Source of the DNA: Halomarina salina
GTDB taxonomy: Archaea; Halobacteriota; Halobacteria; Halobacteriales; Haloarculaceae
Assembly: GCF_023074835.1 (NCBI RefSeq)
Contig: NZ_JALLGW010000001.1
Span: 1,736,001-1,800,000, forward strand
Direction: 5' to 3'
Length of the DNA: 64,000 nucleotides
The position numbers and the translations under genes were made by a program. Below, one piece after another: positions 26,192-35,228 of this stretch; the stretch's first letter is position 1; every line of letters begins with the position of its first letter. The notes under the pieces were generated by a model that saw nothing but the letters and a program-made list of their open reading frames with translations, was not told where the DNA came from and searched no databases.

Positions 26192-26563
26192 TTACGCGCC
26201 GGGAACGCCGAGTGCGCTGAACGCGAGGATGTTCAGGAGGGTGAGTATCCACAGCACGACCAGCGACGCGAGCCACGCGATGAACGCGATGCCAGCCGCC
26301 CGGAGCCACCCACCGGGGTACTGCCAGTTGACGACCGCGAGGTACGCGACGAACGCCAGCAGGAAGCCGACCAACGGCACCCACGAGAACACTGCCCACG
26401 CGATGGCACCGATGAGCGCCGTCACGAGCGCCCGCGAGTAGTCGTCGACGTTCGAGAGGACCCGAGCGCCGACGTAGATACCGAGTCCGCCGATGAGCAG
26501 ACTCACGACGAAGTTGATGATGCTCCCGATGAACCCCTCCGCCTGGACGAGTACTGGTTCCAT
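26192..26563 (-). CDS. Haloarchaeal four-helix membrane protein
   Basis: A 123-residue protein with four predicted transmembrane helices, an apparent extracellular N-terminus (MEPVLVQAEGFIGSIINF) and almost no soluble part. The DDY between helices one and two and NWQYPGGW before the last helix are the only polar features. No family name recognised. It lies 52 nt upstream of the cyclophilin gene on the same strand but has its own spacing, so cotranscription is uncertain. Confidence 0.65.
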   Translation of the reverse strand: MEPVLVQAEGFIGSIINFVVSLLIGGLGIYVGARVLSNVDDYSRALVTALIGAIAWAVFSWVPLVGFLLAFVAYLAVVNWQYPGGWLRAAGIAFIAWLASLVVLWILTLLNILAFSALGVPGA

Positions 26564-26715
26564 ATTCCTCAAGACACGCCAAGGACACTTTGGTAAGCGG
26601 CGCTTGCAACCTTGCACCGGCAAACTCGCCAACCCGGGACGGTTTCGCGCCAGTTTCGCCGTTCGAAAACGACGTTCCCGCAGGTACAAACCGTAGCGGT
26701 CCCACACTCTCGTCA

Positions 26716-27672
26716 ATGCACGCCAGCGAGCGTCTCACGCTTGCACGACTCCCTTCGGGGGTCGCCATCGAGACGACCGTCCACACCTACGGCACCGACG
26801 ACGGTCCGACGCTCTACGTCCAGGCCGCCCAGCACGGCCGCGAGGTCAACGGCTCGGCCGTCCTCAGACGGTTTCACGAGCGTCTCGACCCGAAGGACCT
26901 CTCGGGGCGCGTCGTCGCCGTCCCCGTCGCCAACCCGCTCACGTTCGACCGGGTCTCCTACACCACGCCCGAGCGCCTCGACTCGGTCAACCCGAACATG
27001 AACCGCGTCTGGCCGGGCGACGCCGAGGGGACGCTCCACGAACGGATGGCCGCGACGCTCTGGACGTACGCGAACGACGCCGACGCCATCGTGGACCTGC
27101 ACACCGGCGCTCCGGAGATGCTCACCCACGTCGTCTTCGAGGAGGGGGTCGACCGGTCGCGCGAACTCGCCGAGGCGTTCGGAACCGACCTCCTGCTCGG
27201 CGAACCGGCCGACGACGAGGAGGAGACGGAGTGGACCGAACGGAGCTTCGACGGCAAGTTCCGCGTCGCAGCGGGGGACGCCGACATCCCGGCCATCACG
27301 CCCGAACTCGCCCACAACAAGGAGCTCGTCGAACCGGCCATCGAGACGGGCGTCGAGGGCCTGTTCGACGTCTGCCGCACTCTTGGCCTGCTCGACGGTG
27401 CGCCGACACCGACCGACCAGACGCTCGCGCGCAACCACCTCGGCAGCGTCACCGCCGACGACTCGGGCCTGTTCCGCCCGCACCCCGACCGCGACGTCGG
27501 TGAAGAGGTCGAGGTGGGTGACCCGCTCGGGACCGTCTACGACCCGTCGAGCTACGAGGTGCTCCAGGAGGCGAGTGTAGCGGACGACGGTATCCTCTAC
27601 GCGCTGACCCGCGAGGCGACGGTGACGGCGGGGCAGTCGCTGGGCAACGTCGCGCTGGTGCAGGAGGAGTGA
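26716..27672 (+). CDS. Succinylglutamate desuccinylase/aspartoacylase (M14-like) family protein
   Basis: A 318-residue zinc carboxypeptidase-fold amidohydrolase. QAAQHGREVNG gives the HxxE zinc ligands and VDLHTG gives the third His, as in AstE/ASPA proteins. YDPSSYEVLQEASVADDGILY at the C-terminus is the lipoyl-like barrel domain found in this family. It presumably cleaves an N-acyl amino acid or a related amide. The Met at 26,716 is used: the upstream extension lacks conserved features. No amino-acid catabolic genes adjoin it. Confidence 0.85.
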   Translation: MHASERLTLARLPSGVAIETTVHTYGTDDGPTLYVQAAQHGREVNGSAVLRRFHERLDPKDLSGRVVAVPVANPLTFDRVSYTTPERLDSVNPNMNRVWPGDAEGTLHERMAATLWTYANDADAIVDLHTGAPEMLTHVVFEEGVDRSRELAEAFGTDLLLGEPADDEEETEWTERSFDGKFRVAAGDADIPAITPELAHNKELVEPAIETGVEGLFDVCRTLGLLDGAPTPTDQTLARNHLGSVTADDSGLFRPHPDRDVGEEVEVGDPLGTVYDPSSYEVLQEASVADDGILYALTREATVTAGQSLGNVALVQEE

Positions 27673-27714
27673 AATCGGCAGGCGGTCGGTCGCGTCCGTC
27701 TATCGGGTGCCGAC

Positions 27715-28779
27715 TCAGAACGCCCGAAGCGCGTCGAGTCGCTCTGCCGCCTCGCCCGAGTCGATGACCTCGCGTGCCGTCGCCAGGCCCTCGTCCAGGT
27801 CCTCGCAGTCGCCGCGGGCGAAGATGCGGAACGCGCCGTTGAGGGCGACGGCGTCGGCGAACTGGTCGTCGCGCTCGCCGGTCAGTACCTCCTCGGTGAT
27901 GCGCGCGGAGTCGAGGGCCACGTCCTCGACGCCCAGGTCGTCGCTGTCGAAGTCCATGCCGTACTCGGGCGTCTCGATGGTGAAGTCGTCCATCTCGCCG
28001 TCCTCCCCCACGGCGACGGTCGTAGACCCCGGACGGATGTCGTCGTAGCCCTCCATGCCCTGGAACATGACGACGCGCCCGATGTCGTAGCGCTCGCTCG
28101 CGTCGAACGTGTCGATGATGCGCTTGGCGTACGGCAGGTGGTAGAAACTGCCGAGGTGGACGTCGGCCCGCGCCGGGTTCGCCAGCGTCTCCATCGTGTT
28201 GACGAACGTCCGGACGCCCATCTGGTCGCGCCGGTCGGCGAGGTTCGACACGGCCGGGTTGAAGTTCGGCTGGTAGTAGAAGCCGAAGCCGACGTCGTCG
28301 GTCATCGCCGCCGACTGCTCGGGCGCGAGGTCGGTTCGAACGCCCAGCGTGTCGAGGACGTGCTTGTAGGCGTCCTGTTTCTGTGTCGGGACCCGGTCAC
28401 CGGAGTGGACGACGACGGGCGTCCCGGCGGCCGCGGCGACGAGGCCCGCGCCGACGCCGAGCAGTGCGCTCCGGCCCTTGCCGTCGTAGTTCGCCCCGCA
28501 GTCGACCGGGTCGCAGTCGGGGGCGGCGAACGCGACGCTCTCCTCGGCCATCACGTCGATGTACGCCGCCAGTTCCTCGGGCGTGTTGCGCTTCCAGCGG
28601 TTCGCCAGCCAGAACGCGCCGAGCGTCGTCGGGTCGGGTTCGCCGGCGAGGATGCGCGCGAACGCCTCGCGGGCCTGTTCGCGGGTCATGTCCTCGGCGG
28701 ACTTGTGGCCCGTCCCGACCACCTCGGTCATCAGCCGTTTCAGCGGCCACTCGCCGAACTCGGGGGTCGCTGTCGCCAT
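27715..28779 (-). CDS. TrpD-like phosphoribosyltransferase/nucleoside phosphorylase-fold protein
   Basis: A 354-residue member of the glycosyltransferase family that includes anthranilate phosphoribosyltransferase. The N-terminal helical domain (LTREQAREAFARILAGEPDPTTLGAFWLANR pattern) is followed by DCGANYDGKGRSALLGVGAGLVAAAAG, where TrpD has DIVGTGGDG...FNIST, and VVHSGDRVPTQKQDAYKHVLDTLG. The substitutions in the PRPP loop resemble TrpD2/YbiB proteins more than true TrpD, and no other trp gene is nearby. A biosynthetic TrpD role is therefore unlikely. Its role is unknown; a nucleic-acid-binding one is conceivable. Confidence 0.75.
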   Translation of the reverse strand: MATATPEFGEWPLKRLMTEVVGTGHKSAEDMTREQAREAFARILAGEPDPTTLGAFWLANRWKRNTPEELAAYIDVMAEESVAFAAPDCDPVDCGANYDGKGRSALLGVGAGLVAAAAGTPVVVHSGDRVPTQKQDAYKHVLDTLGVRTDLAPEQSAAMTDDVGFGFYYQPNFNPAVSNLADRRDQMGVRTFVNTMETLANPARADVHLGSFYHLPYAKRIIDTFDASERYDIGRVVMFQGMEGYDDIRPGSTTVAVGEDGEMDDFTIETPEYGMDFDSDDLGVEDVALDSARITEEVLTGERDDQFADAVALNGAFRIFARGDCEDLDEGLATAREVIDSGEAAERLDALRAF

Positions 28780-28938
28780 GCGTGACCGTCCGAACTCGAC
28801 CGTCGAAAGCGTTGCCGTTCCCGCGGACGAGTGCCATCGCGCTCGGTTCGCGTCGAGCGGGTGGGTCGTGCCGTCCGATGGCGCGAGCGCCACGCCACGG
28901 GAAGCTATTTCGCAGACGACAGGTAAGCTCCTCACGTC

Positions 28939-29112
28939 ATGAACGTCGGACTCGTCGCCAGCGTGCTCTGGTTCCTCGTCGCGGTCGGCCTCGCCGTGTC
29001 CTCCGCACTGACGGGTGAACCCTCGCAGGCAGCCCTCTGGGGCGTCGTCTCGGTCATCGCCCTCGTGTTCGTCTCGAAGATGCGCGAGGAGTTCGGCCCC
29101 GTCCAGGTGTGA
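28939..29112 (+). CDS. Small two-helix membrane protein
   Basis: A 57-residue frame. Residues 2-22 form a hydrophobic helix (GLVASVLWFLVAVGLAVSSAL), residues 30-46 a second helix (AALWGVVSVIALVFVS), and the tail is KMREEFGPVQV. A CTATTTC element lies about 30 nt upstream of the ATG, a suitable leaderless promoter. It is divergent from the TrpD-like gene and lies 66 nt ahead of a GNAT gene on the same strand. No family recognised; too short for automatic ORF calling at 60 residues. Confidence 0.6.
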   Translation: MNVGLVASVLWFLVAVGLAVSSALTGEPSQAALWGVVSVIALVFVSKMREEFGPVQV

Positions 29113-29178
29113 CGCTCTCGAACCGGGTCGTACCGCCGAGGTCACAACGGTGATGCACCCGGGCCGTGTGGGGCCGGT

Positions 29179-29730
29179 ATGGAGCTTCAGCCACTCGTCC
29201 CGGACACCGCGGCCTTCGAGGAGGCCGCCGAGTGCTACCGGCGCATCTGGGGCCGCGACGGGCGAGTGGCGTTCCGCAAGCACGCCGAGTTCCCCGGCTA
29301 CCGGGGGTTCGTCGCCGTCGAGGAGGGGTCGGTCGTGGGCTACGCCTACGGCTACACGACGATGCCGGGTCAGTACTACCACGAGGCGCTCCGCGCCGTC
29401 CTCCCGCAGGCGACGTACGGGCAGTGGCTCGCGGACTGCTTCGAACTCGTCGAACTCGGCGTCGTCCCGGAGGCACGCGGGCGCGGACTCGGCGCTCGAC
29501 TCCACGACGTCCTGCTGGGCGGCCTCCCACACACGACGAGCGTCCTCACCACTGGGGTCGACAACGAACCGGCGCGCAGCCTCTACGAGGACCGCGGCTG
29601 GGAGGCGCTGTTCGAACCGTTCGACCCGGAGGGCGGCGAACCGATGGTCGTCTACGGCCTCGCCCGCTCGCCACGCGCTGGCGGGCCTGTCGAGGAGGGC
29701 GAGCCTCGTTCGCGGACGGACGCACCCTGA
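29179..29730 (+). CDS. GNAT family N-acetyltransferase
   Basis: A 183-residue single-domain acetyltransferase. LVELGVVPEARGRGLGARLHDVLL is motif A with the RGRGLG acetyl-CoA loop, and NEPARSLYEDRGWEALF is the typical C-terminal region. The N-terminal part (FEEAAECYRRIWGRDG) would shape the acceptor site. The acceptor is unknown. The last 20 residues are polar and disordered. Confidence 0.85.
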   Translation: MELQPLVPDTAAFEEAAECYRRIWGRDGRVAFRKHAEFPGYRGFVAVEEGSVVGYAYGYTTMPGQYYHEALRAVLPQATYGQWLADCFELVELGVVPEARGRGLGARLHDVLLGGLPHTTSVLTTGVDNEPARSLYEDRGWEALFEPFDPEGGEPMVVYGLARSPRAGGPVEEGEPRSRTDAP

Positions 29731-29776
29731 GCACCGGTTCTCTCGCGCCGTTCGGTGGGCGTCGCTGCTCCCGATG

Positions 29777-30265
29777 TCACCTGACCATCCTGTCGAGCTG
29801 TTCGGTGAGCAGGTTGCTCACCTGCTGTGGGTTCGACACCGCCCGGAACGTTATCTCGGTCCCGCCGCTCCCGGCGGTGTCGACGTGGACGTCGCCGAAG
29901 GACAGCATGCGTTCGAGGAACGACTGCTCGAACGACGTGTTCTGGATGCGGTCGAGCCGGAGGCTGGTCACCTGCCGCGAGAACAGTCCCGTCTTGTGGT
30001 ACACCTCGTTGGTCGTGATGACGTAGCGCGTCGACTGGTGGCGGACGTACGCGTACCCCACGAACAGCATCCCGAGCGGAATCAACAGCCACGCGACCCA
30101 CCTGAACTCGAAGTCGTTCGGCAGCAGGAAGCCGTACAGCGCCAGACCGACGAGGACGACGACGACTCCGGCGACCAGCGACCCGGTCGCGAGGAGCAGG
30201 CTCGGGGTCCCGGACCAGACCACCTGCTCGTCGTCGCCGAGGGTCACCCACTCTGGGACGGACAT
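29777..30265 (-). CDS. Bacterial-PH-domain (YdbS/YdbT-like) membrane protein
   Basis: A 162-residue protein: a short cytoplasmic start (EWVTLGDDEQVVWSGTPSL), two transmembrane helices (residues 25-47 and 55-74), then a bPH2 domain (YVRHQSTRYVITTNEVYHKTGLFSRQVTSLRLDRIQN) extending to the C-terminus. The TRYVITxxxVxxxxGxF...I pattern is diagnostic for bPH2. Such proteins are common membrane-linked folds of unclear role. It is convergent with the GNAT gene. Confidence 0.85.
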   Translation of the reverse strand: MSVPEWVTLGDDEQVVWSGTPSLLLATGSLVAGVVVVLVGLALYGFLLPNDFEFRWVAWLLIPLGMLFVGYAYVRHQSTRYVITTNEVYHKTGLFSRQVTSLRLDRIQNTSFEQSFLERMLSFGDVHVDTAGSGGTEITFRAVSNPQQVSNLLTEQLDRMVR

Positions 30266-30366
30266 GCCCACCCGTACGACGTCCCTCCGTATGGCTCTTT
30301 CCGGCCCGCTGACCCGTTCGGGGGCGTCGAGACATCGGCACGCTGTCACGCACCCGAGTCCTCCGG

Positions 30367-31245
30367 CTACGCGGGCCAGTCCGGTTCGACGTCGACCAGT
30401 CGGGCGCTCTCGTCCCACAGCCGTCGTCGGAGCGCGTCGTTGCCGACCCGCGAGTCGGGCGGCGTCGGGTCGCGTCCGACCAGGTACGCACCCGACTCGA
30501 CGGCCAGTTCCGGCGCACCCGCGGCGTAGACGAGGTCCTCGCCCGACTCGGCGACCGACCGCCCCACGCCGAGACGCGACGCGAGTCTCACCGCGAGGCC
30601 GAACGCGCCACCGGTCTCGCGGTAGAGCCCGCTCCCCGGCACGAACCCCGGGTGGTACGCCAGCGCCGTCACGTCGCTCGGCAGGCGCGCGGCGAGTTCG
30701 GTGCTGAACAGCACGTTGGCGAGTTTCGACCGCGCGTAGGCCCCGAGCGCGTCGTACTCCTCGGCCAGCGTCGGGTCGTCGAGTCGCAACTCGCCGCGGC
30801 GGTGGACGCGCGAGGAGGTGACGACGACGCGCGAGGGTGCGGCCGACTCCAGTCGGCCGAGGAGTTCGTGGGTCAGCAGGTACGGCGCGAGGTGGTTGAC
30901 GAGGAACACCCGCTCGACGGGGCCGCCGGGCGTCTCGACCACCTCGCGGTCGGGCAGCGAGAGGGCCGCGTTCAGCGCCAGCACGTCCACCTCGTCGTAG
31001 CGCTCGGTCACCTCGTCGGCCAGCGCCCGGACCGCGTCGAGGCGAGCGAGGTCGGCGCGGACGAAGATGCCGTCGCCGCCTCGGTCGCGCACCTCGGCGA
31101 GCGTCTCGACGCCCCGGTCGCGACTCCTCCCGACGAGCACTACCTCCGCGCCGAGGTCGCCGAATCGCTCGGCGGCGGCCCGGCCGATGCCGCTGGTCGC
31201 GCCGGTCAGGACGACGACGCTGTCGTCGAGCGTCTTCCACTCCAT
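30367..31245 (-). CDS. Short-chain dehydrogenase (retinol dehydrogenase-like)
   Basis: A 292-residue classical SDR. VVLTGATSGIGRAAAERF is the cofactor motif, NAAL holds the structural Asn, VVVTSS holds the catalytic Ser and YARSKLANVLFS holds the Tyr-x-x-x-Lys pair. ALAYHPGFVPGSGL resembles retinol-dehydrogenase/protochlorophyllide-reductase-like SDRs. The cofactor is probably NADP(H), given VGRSRDRG after strand two. The substrate is unknown. Confidence 0.9.
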   Translation of the reverse strand: MEWKTLDDSVVVLTGATSGIGRAAAERFGDLGAEVVLVGRSRDRGVETLAEVRDRGGDGIFVRADLARLDAVRALADEVTERYDEVDVLALNAALSLPDREVVETPGGPVERVFLVNHLAPYLLTHELLGRLESAAPSRVVVTSSRVHRRGELRLDDPTLAEEYDALGAYARSKLANVLFSTELAARLPSDVTALAYHPGFVPGSGLYRETGGAFGLAVRLASRLGVGRSVAESGEDLVYAAGAPELAVESGAYLVGRDPTPPDSRVGNDALRRRLWDESARLVDVEPDWPA

Positions 31246-31358
31246 GCGGAGACCACGGGCGGGGGGACCGAAAGTACTCGCTCGTAGTGGACGGGGTCGT
31301 GACCGGGAGACGGACCGAGACCGAAACCCCCACTGTCGCCGGTTCCCTACGACCGACG

Positions 31359-32399
31359 ATGAAGGCTCCCCGTGGGGACTGGTGCGACGGCCTCGACGCG
31401 GTGGACGTCGCCCTCGTCGACGGCTACCAGAGCGGGTTCCCGGTCGAACCGCGACCGTTCCGCGCGGTCGGCGCGGACCTCGGCGTCCCGGAGTCGGAGG
31501 CGCTCTCGCGCGTCGAGCGACTCCGCGACCGCGGCGTGTTCCGGCGGTTCGGCGCGGTGCTCAACCCGCCGGTCATCGGCAGTTCGACGCTCGCCGCGGT
31601 CTGCGCGCCCGACGACCGGTTCGAGGAGGTCGCAGACGTGATAAACGGCTACCGGCAGGTGAACCACAACTACCGCCGGGACCACGAGTGGAACATGTGG
31701 TTCGTCGTGACGGCCGCCTCGCGGACGACCCGCGACGCCATCCTCGCCGACATCGAGAAGCGAACCGGGCTCGACGTGCTGGCCCTCCCGATGCTCACGG
31801 ACTACTACATCGACCTGGAGTTCCCGGTGATGAACGCGGACCGATTCGCCAGGGAATCGCTGGGCGAGACGACGGTGAGCGCGACCCGCATCTCCGAGTC
31901 CGCGACCGTCGACCTGAGCGTCCTCGACAGGCGCGTCCTGCTGGAGATACAGGACGGCTTCCCGCTCTCGCTCACGCCGTACGCCGACGTCGCGGCGGCC
32001 GTCGACGCGACCACCGGGGACGTCGTCGCGTCCATCGAGCGACTGGTCGCCGACGGCTGTATCAAGCGCATCGGCTGTATCGTCAACCACGTCGTCACCG
32101 GGTTCGACGCGAACTGCATGGTCGTCTGGGACGTGCCCGACGACGAACTCGACGCCCGCGGCGAACGCGCCGGGAGTCTCCCGTACGTCACGCTCTGTTA
32201 CCACCGGCCGCGCCGACCGGAGCAGGGCTGGGAGTACAACCTGTTCACGATGATCCACGGCCGCGAGCAGGCCGCCGTCGACGAGAAGATAGACGAACTC
32301 GCCGTCGAGCACCTGCCGTACGACCACGAGCGACTCTACTCGACCGCGACGCTCAAACAGACCGGCGCGCAGTACGAGGAACTGGTCGGCGAGGAGTGA
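31359..32399 (+). CDS. ahbAB: Siroheme decarboxylase, fused AhbA-AhbB type
   Basis: A 346-residue protein made of two tandem Lrp/AsnC-like halves, matching AhbA and AhbB (NirDL-like), which decarboxylate siroheme to didecarboxysiroheme in the alternative archaeal heme pathway. The first half has an HTH (GVPESEALSRVERLRDRGVFRRFGAVLNP) and VNHNYRRDHEWNMWFVV. The second has VADGCIKRIGCIVNH and the signature CYHRPRRPEQGWEYNLFTMIHG in two parts, with conserved His/Arg for porphyrin binding. In bacteria the subunits are usually separate, so the fusion is notable though common in haloarchaea. The start at 31,359 gives a clean acidic N-terminus. Confidence 0.88.
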   Translation: MKAPRGDWCDGLDAVDVALVDGYQSGFPVEPRPFRAVGADLGVPESEALSRVERLRDRGVFRRFGAVLNPPVIGSSTLAAVCAPDDRFEEVADVINGYRQVNHNYRRDHEWNMWFVVTAASRTTRDAILADIEKRTGLDVLALPMLTDYYIDLEFPVMNADRFARESLGETTVSATRISESATVDLSVLDRRVLLEIQDGFPLSLTPYADVAAAVDATTGDVVASIERLVADGCIKRIGCIVNHVVTGFDANCMVVWDVPDDELDARGERAGSLPYVTLCYHRPRRPEQGWEYNLFTMIHGREQAAVDEKIDELAVEHLPYDHERLYSTATLKQTGAQYEELVGEE

Positions 32400-32435
32400 G
32401 GACCGTCACGGGCCGCGGTTCGGGGGTCGGCGCCG

Positions 32436-32696
32436 TCACTTGCTGGAGATGACGAGCATCGGCCCGACGAACACGAGGGCGATGCCGACGAATCGCCAGA
32501 TGAACGCGTTGCCCATCATCGAGAGCGGCGTGAGGATGAACAGGAGACCGAACGCGATGATGTGCAGTCCGGTGACGACCTTGCTCTTCAGCGGGAGCGT
32601 CCCCAGGAGCCCCACGGCGAACAGTGCGAGGAAGACCTGCCCCATGTGGTACTGCTGCAGGAATGAGTCGACGACCTGGAGCGGGAGCGCGTACAT
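32436..32696 (-). CDS. Small three-helix membrane protein
   Basis: An 86-residue protein with three transmembrane helices (about residues 19-37, 43-60 and 66-83) and no catalytic residues. The sequence LPLKSKVVTGLHIIAFGLLF suggests a compact bundle. No family recognised. It lies 30 nt downstream of another small membrane-protein gene on the same strand, so both may form an operon. Confidence 0.62.
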   Translation of the reverse strand: MYALPLQVVDSFLQQYHMGQVFLALFAVGLLGTLPLKSKVVTGLHIIAFGLLFILTPLSMMGNAFIWRFVGIALVFVGPMLVISSK

Positions 32697-32726
32697 CGTT
32701 ACTACTCCATCGTACCAGTTCGACTT

Positions 32727-33095
32727 TCAAGCTTCCGTCTCTGCTCCGATGTCGAGCGGTCTGAGCACGACGTACCAGAGCGCGATGACCGCCGACCCGA
32801 ATCCGACGGTCCAGACCAGCACGCCGAGGCCCGGCGCGCCCGCCTGCGTCAGCAGGTTGTCGACGAGACCGGGCACGATCACGCCCAGCGCGACGATGGC
32901 GATACCGGCCTTCGCGCGCTCCGAGAGCATCTCACCCTCGTCCTCGTCGGTGGCGGGGTCAGTCTCCGCGTCGGTGGTGGACTCCCGGTCCGCGGCGTCC
33001 ACCTGGTCGGTGCTCCCGGCGGCGTCGGCCGACGTCTCCCCGCCGGCCGTCTGCCCCCTGTCGGCCGTCGAACTCGCGTCGTTTCCTTCGGCCAT
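32727..33095 (-). CDS. Membrane protein with acidic N-terminal tail
   Basis: A 122-residue protein. Residues 1-55 are a disordered Asp/Glu/Ser/Thr-rich cytoplasmic tail. Residues 60-80 and 88-112 are two transmembrane helices (AGIAIVALGVIVPGLVDNLL and LGVLVWTVGFGSAVIALWYVV). No family recognised. It is divergent from the EamA-like transporter gene. Confidence 0.62.
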   Translation of the reverse strand: MAEGNDASSTADRGQTAGGETSADAAGSTDQVDAADRESTTDAETDPATDEDEGEMLSERAKAGIAIVALGVIVPGLVDNLLTQAGAPGLGVLVWTVGFGSAVIALWYVVLRPLDIGAETEA

Positions 33096-33206
33096 GGCCG
33101 CGCTACGGTCCCGGTGGTCCTGAACCCCACGGTCCTCCTCGGGGGACTCGCCGGCGGGCCGCCCACGAACCGACTCACCTTTCCGGCGGCGACGCGGCGT
33201 TCGACC

Positions 33207-34070
33207 GTGAACGTCGGACTCGTCGCCGCCCTCGCCGCCGCCCTCCTCTACGGCTGCTATCTCGCCGGCTACAAGCAGTTCTTCGGCGACTACCCGGCGA
33301 TGGCGTACCTCTCGGTCGTCTACGCCGCGGCCGCCGGCTGGTACCTCCCGGTCACGGTGCCACACTTCACGAAGCTGGCGAGCCTGGCGCTCGGCTCGCT
33401 GGGCGCGCTCCTCGGTATCGCGGCGCTGACGGGCGTCGCCATCGCAGCGCTGTTCGAGGCGATTCGGTGGGGCGACGTGTCGTACGTCGCTCCGCTGAAC
33501 AAGCTCGTTCCGCTGTTCGTGCTGCCGCTGGAGTTCTGGTTCTTCGAGGCGGGCCTGTCGGCGCTCCAGGTGGGCGGCGTCGTCCTCGCGACCGCGGGTG
33601 TCTACGCCGCGAACTACGAGTCGGGGAACCTCCTCGACCCGTTCCGCCGGGCGCTGTCCTACCGGCCCGCACAGCTCGCGCTCGTCAGCGCGGCGCTGTT
33701 CGGGGTCGCCGACACCGGGAAGCGACTGCTGCTCCAGGACCTCGCGCTCCCGGCCCCGCTCGTCGTCTGGACGACCCTCGTCGCCGTGACCGTCGTGGTC
33801 GCGCCGCTCGGAGTCCGCCAGCGGAGACGGCTCCCGCGGCGCGTCCTCCCGTTCCTGCTCGGCGTCGGCGCGTTCATCGCGTTCGGGAACCACCTCATCG
33901 CCATCAGCTTCGCCGAACTGCACGCGAGCGTCGCCTCGGCCATCATCAACGCACAGGCGGTCGTCGCCGTCCTCCTCGGCGGTGCCGTTCTGAACGAGGG
34001 GGCGTTCGGTCAGCGACTCGGCGCGGGCGTGCTCACGGTCTGCGGCGTCGCGTTCGTCGCGCTGGGGTAG
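33207..34070 (+). CDS. EamA/DMT-family permease
   Basis: A 287-residue membrane protein with ten hydrophobic helices in two repeats, as in the drug/metabolite transporter (EamA) superfamily. LFEAIRWGDVSYVAPLNKLVPLFV ends the first repeat, and AISFAELHASVASAIINAQAVVAVLLGGAVLNE is the repeat's counterpart, both with the typical xGxxxxAxxxxxxxP/QAVVxxLLxxxxLxE pattern. The start is the GTG at 33,207, supported by a CCTTTCC element about 29 nt upstream. The substrate is unknown. Confidence 0.85.
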   Translation: MNVGLVAALAAALLYGCYLAGYKQFFGDYPAMAYLSVVYAAAAGWYLPVTVPHFTKLASLALGSLGALLGIAALTGVAIAALFEAIRWGDVSYVAPLNKLVPLFVLPLEFWFFEAGLSALQVGGVVLATAGVYAANYESGNLLDPFRRALSYRPAQLALVSAALFGVADTGKRLLLQDLALPAPLVVWTTLVAVTVVVAPLGVRQRRRLPRRVLPFLLGVGAFIAFGNHLIAISFAELHASVASAIINAQAVVAVLLGGAVLNEGAFGQRLGAGVLTVCGVAFVALG

Positions 34071-34078
34071 CGGGACGC

Positions 34079-35173
34079 CTACCGGTCGTCGCCGTCCTCG
34101 GCGATGTGCTGTGCGACTACCGCCATGTAGTCCACGTAGGGGTTCCTGGTGGGCGCGCCGCCGGACTCGACGCGGTGACGGTCGAGGTCCGCCCACACCG
34201 TCGCCAGCACGAACGCCGCTTTCGCCCGGTAGAACCGCTCGTGTTCGAACGTGATGCCGGTGTTCGCCTCGTAGCGCGCGACCAGGTCCTCGCGACTCGG
34301 ACTGCCGGGGTCCGCGGTGTACGGCGAGAGACCGCGCTCGTTCATCTGCCGCACGTCTTCGAGCGCCGCCTCGTCCGAACTGTGCGCCTCGATGTCGCCG
34401 AGCGGGAGGGCCGAATCCGACTCGTCACGGTAGTCGAGGAGGAAGTAGCCCAGTTCGGTGAACGGGTCGCCGAGCATCGCCGTCTCCCAGTCGAGGACGG
34501 CCGTGAGTTCGGGGTCGTCGCCGGCGAACAGGACGTTCCCGGCTCTGTAGTCGCCGTGGACGAGCGTCGTCGTCGGCGGCTCCGGGACGTTCGCCCCGAG
34601 CCAGTCGGCGACGTCCCGGAGTCGGTCGTACTCGCGGCCCGTGACTGTCGTCGCCACGTCGAGGCGCTCGACCGCTCGGGAGATCTGGTCCTGCGGTGTC
34701 AGCCGTTCGCAGACGTCGTCGAACGGGTCGGTGTCGAGCGAGTGAATCGTCGCGAGGGTGTCGACGAGTTGCTCGCCGATGCGTCGTCGCGCCGAGGGGG
34801 TACGATACCGTTCGGGCAGGTCGGTCCCGCGCGGGAAGGGCACTCCCTCGGCGTACGTCGTCACGACGAACGCCCCTCCCAGCACCGGCTCGTCGTCGCA
34901 GAACGCGACCGGCGAGGGAGTGGGGACGGCGGTCCCGTCGAGTCGTTCCAGCACCGCGTACTCCTGCTCGATAGCGACGAACAGGCCAGACTCCCGGAGC
35001 TTGTTCGGTCGGCGGACCACGTACGCCCGCGGGTCGTCGGCCGTCGCCACGGCGACGACCAGGTTGAGACCGTCGCTCAGCGTCTCGGTGCCGGCCACGT
35101 CGACCCCGAGTTCCGTCGCGAGGTACGATTCGAGGGCGGAGGTGTCGAGAGCGGTGGTCTCGGGACCGGTCAT
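34079..35173 (-). CDS. APH-family phosphotransferase (ACAD10-like)
   Basis: A 364-residue protein-kinase-like fold phosphotransferase. LSDGLNLVVAVAT replaces the glycine-rich ATP loop, LVHGDYRAGNVLF is the catalytic Brenner motif (HxDxxxxN) and VLDWETAMLGDP is the DxD/DWE metal motif. YVDYMAVVAQHIA-type C-termini and length resemble the aminoglycoside-phosphotransferase domain of ACAD10/11, which phosphorylates hydroxyacyl substrates, rather than antibiotic-resistance enzymes. The start at 35,173 follows a CTTTTC element at about -28. Confidence 0.86.
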   Translation of the reverse strand: MTGPETTALDTSALESYLATELGVDVAGTETLSDGLNLVVAVATADDPRAYVVRRPNKLRESGLFVAIEQEYAVLERLDGTAVPTPSPVAFCDDEPVLGGAFVVTTYAEGVPFPRGTDLPERYRTPSARRRIGEQLVDTLATIHSLDTDPFDDVCERLTPQDQISRAVERLDVATTVTGREYDRLRDVADWLGANVPEPPTTTLVHGDYRAGNVLFAGDDPELTAVLDWETAMLGDPFTELGYFLLDYRDESDSALPLGDIEAHSSDEAALEDVRQMNERGLSPYTADPGSPSREDLVARYEANTGITFEHERFYRAKAAFVLATVWADLDRHRVESGGAPTRNPYVDYMAVVAQHIAEDGDDR

Positions 35174-35228
35174 GCCCGAACGACCGTGCCGCGCCTGAAA
35201 AGCGAGGTGGGTGGGGTGTGAGAGTGAC

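Noticed and set aside
27715-28779. Tryptophan biosynthesis trpD
   Set aside because: PRPP-loop residues differ from true TrpD and no trp genes are nearby; called TrpD-like only.
34079-35173. Antibiotic-resistance aminoglycoside kinase
   Set aside because: It has the APH fold, but its length and C-terminal pattern fit ACAD10-like metabolic phosphotransferases, and there is no resistance context.
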